10,126 bases of DNA from Candidatus Aminicenantota bacterium (GTDB taxonomy: Bacteria > Acidobacteriota > Aminicenantia > Aminicenantales > JAFGAV01): the NCBI GenBank assembly GCA_016867615.1, contig VGJG01000032.1:1-10126 (forward strand), written 5' to 3'. The notes under the pieces were generated by a model. The model was given only the letters and a program-made list of their open reading frames with translations. It was not told where the DNA came from and searched no databases. Within the stretch, counting starts at the first letter, position 1, and each line of letters opens with the position of its first letter. Shown here piece by piece: positions 6,034-10,126 of this stretch. A program made the translations under genes and the position numbers.

Positions 6034-6855
6034 TCAGGGGCGGCGGCCGTCGGCGGCACCGCCGAGGGACCGGAAGAGCCGGTGATGGCCTTCGGCAGGA
6101 AGAGCTTCGGCGCGGATGCGGGGGTCGCATCCCAGGGCGGCGAAGGCGGCCTCCAGGGCCGTGCTGCGCGCGCCCGAGGCGTCCAGGTTGTTCCAGAGCG
6201 TTTTGCGGCGCTGGCGGAAGGCGTCCCGGAGATAGCGGCGGAAGGCGTCCTCGTCCCCGGGGGCGAGAAGAGGCGAGGGGCGCCTTTCCATCCTGACGAG
6301 GGCGGAATCCACCCGGGGCGGGGGGCTGAACGAGGCGGGCGAGACGGTGAAGAGGATGCGCGCCTCAAAATGGTTCTGGACGAGGATGGAGAGGGGCGCG
6401 AACAGCTTCGAGCCGGCCGCGGCGCACAGCCTCAGGGCGAATTCTTTCTGGAGGAGGAAAACGCAGAGGGAAAACAGCCCCGGGTCCTCGAGGATCTTGA
6501 AGAGAAGGGGGGAGGAGATCGCGTAGGGGAGATTTCCCGCGAGCTTGGCGCGTCCCCGGGCGGCTCGATGACGGGCCAGGAGGTCTCGGAACGAAACCCT
6601 GAGCGCGTCGGCCTCGACGACTTCCAGGTTCGCGGGCGCGCGCTCCCTGAGCGCCGGGACGAGGCGGCCGTCCCTCTCCAGGGCCACGACACGGCCGGCC
6701 CTCTCCGCCAGGGGGAAGGTCAGCGCTCCGCGGCCCGGGCCGATTTCGACGACCAGGTCGTCTTTCCCGGGGGCGACGGCCCGGACGATTTTTTCGAGGA
6801 CGCCCCGGTTATGGAGGAAATGCTGTCCCAGAAGCCGGCGCCTTGTTTTTTTCAT
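6034..6855 (-). CDS. rsmA: 16S rRNA (adenine1518-N6/adenine1519-N6)-dimethyltransferase
   Basis: RsmA/KsgA uses four S-adenosylmethionines to dimethylate two adjacent adenines in the 3'-terminal hairpin of 16S rRNA, a late checkpoint in small-subunit assembly. The 273-residue length is normal. Visible motifs are L-G-Q-H-F-L-H (9-15), the SAM-binding E-I-G-P-G-R-G-A-L-T (37-46), Glu60 at the end of strand two, Glu81-Ala-Asp83, the catalytic N-L-P-Y (108-111), F-S-P-P-P-R-V-D-S (176-184), and F-R-Q-R-R-K-T-L-W-N-N-L (213-224) of the C-terminal helical domain. The ATG at 6855 is chosen because the longer open frame enters the upstream glycosyltransferase gene, whose TGA overlaps this ATG by one base (TGATG), implying translational coupling. 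It is the last gene of the operon; only a weak terminator-like hairpin follows. Identity is very secure; ksgA is the older name. Confidence 0.96.
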   Translation of the reverse strand: MKKTRRRLLGQHFLHNRGVLEKIVRAVAPGKDDLVVEIGPGRGALTFPLAERAGRVVALERDGRLVPALRERAPANLEVVEADALRVSFRDLLARHRAARGRAKLAGNLPYAISSPLLFKILEDPGLFSLCVFLLQKEFALRLCAAAGSKLFAPLSILVQNHFEARILFTVSPASFSPPPRVDSALVRMERRPSPLLAPGDEDAFRRYLRDAFRQRRKTLWNNLDASGARSTALEAAFAALGCDPRIRAEALPAEGHHRLFRSLGGAADGRRP

Positions 6856-7613
6856 CAGCGACGGCCTGGCCGCCGCTCCGCCAGGGGGGCGAACCTCTTC
6901 TTGAGCTTCAAGGCCATGACCAACGTCTCGAGGAGGGTCAGGAAGTCGAGCTTGGTCTGGCCCCGGATGCGGTCGATGAAGACGATGGGCGTTTCGCCCA
7001 TGCGGAACCCCAGGAGGTGGCTCTTGTAGAGCGTCTCCAGGACGATCGAGGGCCCGACCGAGACCAGGTCCTCGAGGTCGAGCGCCTCGAGCAGCCGGCG
7101 GCTGAAGACCCGGAAGCCGGAGGAGACGTCCTCGACCGGAAGGCGGAACAGCCGGCGGATGAACCGCCGGACCGTCCAGGTGATCATCCGCCGCAGGGGG
7201 CCGCGGTCGGCGTCCCGGCCCCCGCGGACGAAGCGGGAGCCGATGACGAGGTCGAAGCGGTCCGCCGCGCCGAGCAGTTCCGGGATGTGCGCGGGGCGGT
7301 GCGAGCCGTCGCCGTCCATCTCCACGACCCGGTCCGCCCCCAGTCCGAGAGCGGCCTGGAACCCGTCGATCCCGCCCGAGCCCCTCCCGCGCCGCTTCAA
7401 CCGGCGCAGGAGATGGACCCGTCGGTCCCGGGCGGCCAGACGGCGGACGACGGCCCACGTTCCGTCGGGCGAGTTGTCGTCGGCCACGAGGACGTGGAGG
7501 TCGAAGGGGAGGTCGAGGGCGAGGATCTCCCTCGTCAGGGGGGCGATGTTCTCGGCCTCGTTGTAGGTGGGGATCATGACCACCACCCGGGGTTTTTTCG
7601 CCGCCCGCTTCAT
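6855..7613 (-). CDS. Family 2 glycosyltransferase, polyprenyl-phosphate mannose/hexose synthase (DPM1-like)
   Basis: The 252-residue enzyme should move a sugar (mannose in characterised homologues) from a nucleotide donor to a polyprenyl phosphate on the cytoplasmic face, making a lipid-linked sugar for later periplasmic transfer. Motifs of GT-A/GT2 DPM1-like enzymes are clear: P-T-Y-N-E-A-E-N-I (15-23), V-A-D-D-N-S-P-D-G-T (43-52), the metal-binding DxD in M-D-G-D-G-S-H (99-105), G-S-R-F-V (125-129) and D-V-S-S-G-F-R-V-F (162-170). There is no C-terminal membrane domain, so it is the soluble single-domain type. The sugar cannot be read from sequence; mannose or glucose are both possible. The ATG at 7613 overlaps by one base the TGA of the upstream family 9 glycosyltransferase, and its own TGA overlaps the rsmA start in the same way. 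Confidence 0.88.
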   Translation of the reverse strand: MKRAAKKPRVVVMIPTYNEAENIAPLTREILALDLPFDLHVLVADDNSPDGTWAVVRRLAARDRRVHLLRRLKRRGRGSGGIDGFQAALGLGADRVVEMDGDGSHRPAHIPELLGAADRFDLVIGSRFVRGGRDADRGPLRRMITWTVRRFIRRLFRLPVEDVSSGFRVFSRRLLEALDLEDLVSVGPSIVLETLYKSHLLGFRMGETPIVFIDRIRGQTKLDFLTLLETLVMALKLKKRFAPLAERRPGRR

Positions 7614-8731
7614 CAAGGCCCGCCCGCGAGGAGTTCGTTCACCGCGGCGAGGACGTCTTCGGGCCTGATGTCGCGCATGCACCGGCCGTCGTCGCAGGTA
7701 TGGCGGTAGCAGGGAGCGCAGGAGGCGCCCGAGAACAGGACGACGCCCCTCCCGTAGAGGTCGATTTCCCGGGGACAGGTCGGGCCGAAGAGGACGACCA
7801 CGCTCTTCTTCAGGGCGACGGCCAGATGCATGGCCAGGGTGTCGGAGCAGACGACGACGTCCATGCGCTCCAGGAATCCCGAGAATTCGGGAAGGGTGTT
7901 GTCGGTCCCCGTGTTGAATACCCTGACGGGGGAACGCTTCCCCAGCCGGTCGTTGAGGGATTTCTCCCGGGATCCGCCCAGGAGAAAGACGTCGGCTTTG
8001 AGCTCGCGGCGGAGGAGGCGGATGAGCTCGAGGAAATGAGCCTCCGGCCACTGTTTGGTCTCGAACTTCGAGCCCGCCCCGGTGTTCAAGCCCACCGCAG
8101 GCCGGCCGCGCGGCAGCCCGTGGCGGCGGAAGAACGCGGCGGCCTTTTTCCTCGCGTCGTCCCTGGGGTGATAGATGTACTCTTCCCGGCCGTATTCCAC
8201 GCCGGCCGCCTCGGCGGCGATGTCCTGGTACGTCCGGCTGTTGAGGCGGAACTTGAGCTCGTCGTCCATGCCCAGGCGGTAGGCGTACTCGGCCTCGGGG
8301 CCGAAGGGGACGAGCTTTCCCGCGGCGTTGAGGCCGAACCCGAATTTTTCGGGCGCGTCCGCCCTGGAAGCCAGGGCGGCGAGCTCCGGCTCCTTGTCCA
8401 GGCAGATGACGACGTCGAAGCGTTCGGCCAGGACGATCAGCGCGGACTCCAAGCCGAAGGGCAGGAGGCGGTCGATGAAGGGGTTGTTCTCGAGGAGGGG
8501 GACGCTCTCGGGGTCCGTGACCCAGGTGAGGAACGTGTCCGGGAATTTCCTCAACAGGCCGGGCAGGAGGGGGGTCGTCCTCAGCACGTCGCCCTGGGCG
8601 CGGGCTTTGATGAGGAGAACCTTGTGGAGGATGGGCGCATAGCGGGAGCAGTCGTCGCAGGGATAGCCGAAGCGGCAGGGCTTGTCGCCGCGGAAGTGGC
8701 GGCAGTCGGGCTTGACCGTCGGCGCGGACAT
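7613..8731 (-). CDS. Family 9 glycosyltransferase (heptosyltransferase-like) with cysteine-cluster ends
   Basis: The 372-residue protein has the two-Rossmann GT-B layout of ADP-heptose:LPS heptosyltransferases. Visible are G-D-V-L-R-T (47-52) at the start of the acceptor domain, G-L-N-T-G-A-G-S-K (214-222) before K-Q-W-P (226-229) opening the donor domain, S-D-T-L-A-M-H-L-A (296-304) and V-V-L-F-G-P-T (312-318). Heptosyltransferases extend the lipopolysaccharide core in the cytoplasm, but donor and acceptor here are not determined. Unlike WaaC/WaaF, about 33 residues precede the fold and hold Cys10, Cys19, Cys25 and Cys28; Cys338, Cys341, Cys346 and Cys351 lie near the C-terminus, suggesting a metal or iron-sulfur site. 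The ATG at 8731 has a good ribosome site (GAGGGA, seven-base spacer). It leads the operon with the DPM1-like enzyme and rsmA. Confidence 0.9.
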   Translation of the reverse strand: MSAPTVKPDCRHFRGDKPCRFGYPCDDCSRYAPILHKVLLIKARAQGDVLRTTPLLPGLLRKFPDTFLTWVTDPESVPLLENNPFIDRLLPFGLESALIVLAERFDVVICLDKEPELAALASRADAPEKFGFGLNAAGKLVPFGPEAEYAYRLGMDDELKFRLNSRTYQDIAAEAAGVEYGREEYIYHPRDDARKKAAAFFRRHGLPRGRPAVGLNTGAGSKFETKQWPEAHFLELIRLLRRELKADVFLLGGSREKSLNDRLGKRSPVRVFNTGTDNTLPEFSGFLERMDVVVCSDTLAMHLAVALKKSVVVLFGPTCPREIDLYGRGVVLFSGASCAPCYRHTCDDGRCMRDIRPEDVLAAVNELLAGGP

Positions 8732-8755
8732 GCGGAATTCCCTCGGAGACGACTA

Positions 8756-8784
8756 TTTATGCCACAATCTGTGGATAAAAACAA
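8756..8784 (-). promoter_or_regulatory. Predicted promoter of the glycosyltransferase-rsmA operon
   Basis: On the minus strand TTGTTT (8784-8779), a 17-base spacer and CATAAA (8761-8756) form a moderate -35/-10 pair. Transcription would begin near 8749, leaving an 18-base leader containing the GAGGGA ribosome site (8744-8739). The upstream methyltransferase gene ends at 8791, so read-through from it is also possible. Confidence 0.4.
8762..8778. promoter_or_regulatory. Consensus DnaA box within a dyad CCACA-N3-TGTGG in the operon promoter
   Basis: TGTGGATAA (8770-8778) is, on the minus strand, TTATCCACA, the high-affinity DnaA-box consensus. It overlaps a perfect inverted repeat CCACA (8762-8766), ATC, TGTGG (8770-8774). 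The whole element fills the spacer between the predicted -35 and -10, where a bound protein would block RNA polymerase. Only one box is present, so this is not an origin. It may instead be the dyad operator of another regulator, or chance. Confidence 0.35.
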
Positions 8785-8790
8785 CGGGCT

Positions 8791-9441
8791 TCAGCCCTTC
8801 CGGCAGACGTAGAGGACGTGGGGGTGGATCTGGCCGCGGCCGAGGGGTACGGTTGCGACGGCGAAGCCCAGCGAGCCGAGGAGGCGCTCGAACTCCTCCC
8901 GGGGGCGGAAGAAGAATTTTTTTCCCAGGGTGAACCCGACCACGCGGACCGATACGGTTTCCTGAAAGCAATTCCAGGCGTATTTCCAGCGCGGGCGGGT
9001 GTCCATCTCCTTGACGACCAGAGTTCCGCCCGGGGGCAGGGCGCGGGCGCACTTGCGGAGCACGGCCTCCTGGTCCGAGGGGGAAAGGAGATACAGGACG
9101 TCGATCAGGGTGTAGATATCGGCCGGGGGATACGTCAAGCGGACGATGTCGGCCTCGCGGAATTCGGCCCGGCCCCAGCCGTTGTCCCGTTTCAGACGCT
9201 CAGCCACGCGGAGCTTGGCCGGGTCGAGGTCGAAGCCCGTGACCCGTCGGGCATCCGAGCCCAGCAGGAGGAGCGCGGCGAACAGTCCGTTCCCGCAGCC
9301 CAAATCGACGACATGTCCCCGGGCCGGAACCCGGGAGGCGATCTCGATCAGGGGGCAGATCCTGAGCTTGACGCGCAGGTAGAGATTCGCCGCCGCGCCG
9401 GCGCTCCGAAACGCACGGAAAACGTCTCTTTTATCGACCAT
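8791..9441 (-). CDS. Class I SAM-dependent methyltransferase of unknown substrate
   Basis: The 216-residue protein has the seven-strand Rossmann methyltransferase signature: motif I V-V-D-L-G-C-G-N-G (44-52), an acidic strand-two end F-D-L-D-P (70-74), A-D-I (97-99), strand four L-I-D-V-L-Y-L-L (112-119) and L-P-P-G-G-T-L-V-V-K-E (135-145). The N-terminal segment F-R-S-A-G-A-A-A-N-L-Y-L-R-V-K-L-R-I-C-P-L is probably amphipathic and may help position the acceptor. Neighbouring glycosyltransferases suggest a glycan or lipid substrate, but nothing in the sequence proves it. I chose the ATG at 9441 because GAGGG lies about five bases upstream and a promoter (9478-9507) sits between it and the longer in-frame ATG at 9510; the extra 23 residues look non-coding. 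The stop is 59 bases before the family 9 glycosyltransferase start on the same strand. Confidence 0.85.
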   Translation of the reverse strand: MVDKRDVFRAFRSAGAAANLYLRVKLRICPLIEIASRVPARGHVVDLGCGNGLFAALLLLGSDARRVTGFDLDPAKLRVAERLKRDNGWGRAEFREADIVRLTYPPADIYTLIDVLYLLSPSDQEAVLRKCARALPPGGTLVVKEMDTRPRWKYAWNCFQETVSVRVVGFTLGKKFFFRPREEFERLLGSLGFAVATVPLGRGQIHPHVLYVCRKG

Positions 9442-9477
9442 GTCGCCCTCGCTCCCCTTTTGTGAGGAGGCGATCCC

Positions 9478-9507
9478 ATCATATCTTTTTGTTCCCCCCG
9501 GAGACAA
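9478..9507 (-). promoter_or_regulatory. Predicted promoter of the methyltransferase gene
   Basis: On the minus strand TTGTCT (9507-9502), an 18-base spacer and TATGAT (9483-9478) form a plausible -35/-10 pair. Transcription near 9471 gives a 30-base leader before the ATG at 9441. Confidence 0.45.
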
Positions 9508-9517
9508 CATCCCGGGG
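9496..9517. promoter_or_regulatory. Inverted repeat bracketing the -35 of the methyltransferase promoter
   Basis: Perfect 6-base arms CCCCGG (9496-9501) and CCGGGG (9512-9517) surround ten bases that contain the predicted -35 hexamer. No T-run follows on the minus strand, so it is not a good terminator for the zinc-ribbon gene; a repressor operator is possible. Confidence 0.3.
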
Positions 9518-9627
9518 ATTCTTCTCCAAAGCTGACGGTATTTCCGGGATAAACGAACCTCTGCGCTCGAGATCTTTTCAGACCGGCATATCCGTTCGCG
9601 AGCGTCAATAAATGCGCCCGAGCATGC

Positions 9628-10113
9628 TCAGACCTTCGGACCGTCCTCGAACGACCGGCCGCAGTAGGGGCAGGCCTTCCAGGAGCTCTCGGCGGGCTTG
9701 CCGCACGAGGGGCAGGAGGCCTGGATCGACTTTCCGCAGTTCGGGCAGAACTTGAAGCCCGGCGCGGCGGCGCCGCCGCACGAGGGGCAGACGGCCTGAG
9801 ACGCGCGCGCCCCGCCCGCCGCGGGCGTTTTTCTCTCGGAGCGCACGATGAGATAGATGATCAGCCCGATGAGGTTGCCGATGAACACCAGCAGAGCCCA
9901 CAGCAGGCCGTTCATGCCGCGGCCCTCGGCGTCCTTGTACACCCAGAAGGCCAGGAAGAGCCACAGGATGGAGAGGGCCGAGAAGGTCATGGGAAAAAAC
10001 AGGCCGTGATTCCGCAGGGGCCAGCCGAACCACCGCAAGCCGGCCGATCCGAGAAGAATGAGGACGATCACGACCAGGATGATGCCGATCGCTTTCGAGG
10101 ATGCGCTGGACAT
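9628..10113 (-). CDS. Small membrane protein with three transmembrane helices and a C-terminal double zinc ribbon
   Basis: The 161-residue protein has hydrophobic segments near 8-31, 43-59 and 69-91. The last two flank a short W-V-Y-K-D-A-E-G-R-G-M-N-G loop of the kind seen in PLDc_N-type membrane hairpins. After a short Ala/Gly linker, residues 109-151 carry four C-x2-C knuckles (Cys109/112, 123/126, 134/137, 148/151), which pair into two zinc ribbons. The function is unknown: such proteins may be membrane-anchored adaptors, and no catalytic residues are evident. The ATG at 10113 is supported by GGAGGT five bases upstream. A perfect palindrome GAGCATGCTC (9620-9629) overlaps the TGA stop, but there is no T-run to make it a terminator. 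It probably forms its own transcription unit, as a separate promoter precedes the next gene. Confidence 0.85.
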   Translation of the reverse strand: MSSASSKAIGIILVVIVLILLGSAGLRWFGWPLRNHGLFFPMTFSALSILWLFLAFWVYKDAEGRGMNGLLWALLVFIGNLIGLIIYLIVRSERKTPAAGGARASQAVCPSCGGAAAPGFKFCPNCGKSIQASCPSCGKPAESSWKACPYCGRSFEDGPKV

Positions 10114-10126
10114 GGAGCACCTCCAG

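Noticed and set aside
5791..7029. 412-codon open frame on the plus strand
   Set aside because: It lies antisense to rsmA and part of the DPM1-like gene and runs into the hairpin patch. The translation is Gly/Arg/Glu-rich with no recognisable motif, an effect of high GC content.
6856..7458. Extended 474-residue version of RsmA starting at 7458
   Set aside because: The extra 201 residues are a shifted frame of the DPM1-like gene. The start at 6855 gives normal RsmA length and its first motif near residue 9.
8762..8778. Replication origin at the DnaA box
   Set aside because: There is one box only, with no box cluster, AT-rich unwinding region, dnaA, dnaN or parAB in the window.
7700..8812. 370-codon plus-strand open frame
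   Set aside because: It is antisense to the family 9 glycosyltransferase, whose motifs and ribosome site are clear. The plus-frame product is low-complexity and acidic.
9442..9510. Longer methyltransferase start at 9510
   Set aside because: It lies upstream of the predicted promoter, has no ribosome site, and the added residues lack domain character.
9620..9629. GAGCATGCTC palindrome as terminator of the zinc-ribbon gene
   Set aside because: It overlaps the stop codon, has no loop and no T-run after it; it is probably chance.

Overview
The window is a GC-rich stretch of a diderm (outer-membrane) bacterial chromosome. The combination of a secreted beta-propeller/PKD protein with a Gly/Pro linker, an AMIN-domain protein fused to a probable outer-membrane barrel, a TolB-like lipoprotein, and a family 9 glycosyltransferase with an N-terminal cysteine cluster fits Candidatus Aminicenantes or a relative of Acidobacteriota. 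That assignment is an inference from protein style; no rRNA or phylogenetic marker search could be run. No phage, IS transposase, CRISPR array, rRNA or tRNA gene was seen.

Layout. Positions 1-734 (+) hold the 3' part of an unrecognised gene. Positions 811-2613 (+) hold a secreted seven-repeat beta-propeller protein with PKD and fibronectin-III-like domains. It converges, with one base between stop codons, on 2615-3589 (-), an AMIN-domain/barrel protein. A 103-base divergent promoter region separates that gene from 3693-4655 (+), a TolB-like propeller lipoprotein. This converges, with a 15-base gap, on 4671-5648 (-), a radical SAM enzyme with four extra C-terminal cysteines. Positions 5649-6033 contain no gene; they hold the radical SAM promoter and a patch of strong GC hairpins that looks like a dispersed repeat.

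From 8731 down to 6034 (-) runs a tight three-gene operon: a family 9 (heptosyltransferase-like) glycosyltransferase, a polyprenyl-phosphate hexose synthase of the DPM1 type, and rsmA/ksgA. Both internal junctions are one-base TGATG stop/start overlaps. A perfect consensus DnaA box lies inside the predicted operon promoter. Upstream on the same strand are a class I methyltransferase (8791-9441) and a three-helix membrane protein with a double zinc ribbon (9628-10113).

Functional theme: most of the window concerns the cell envelope (secreted and outer-membrane proteins, glycan assembly), with a ribosome-maturation enzyme attached to the glycan operon. The more notable signals are regulatory: promoter-like pairs with 17- or 18-base spacers precede six of the genes, three of them placing the start codon almost at the predicted transcript end. 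Another is the DnaA box in the glycan operon promoter. No clearly new defence or mobile system was found.
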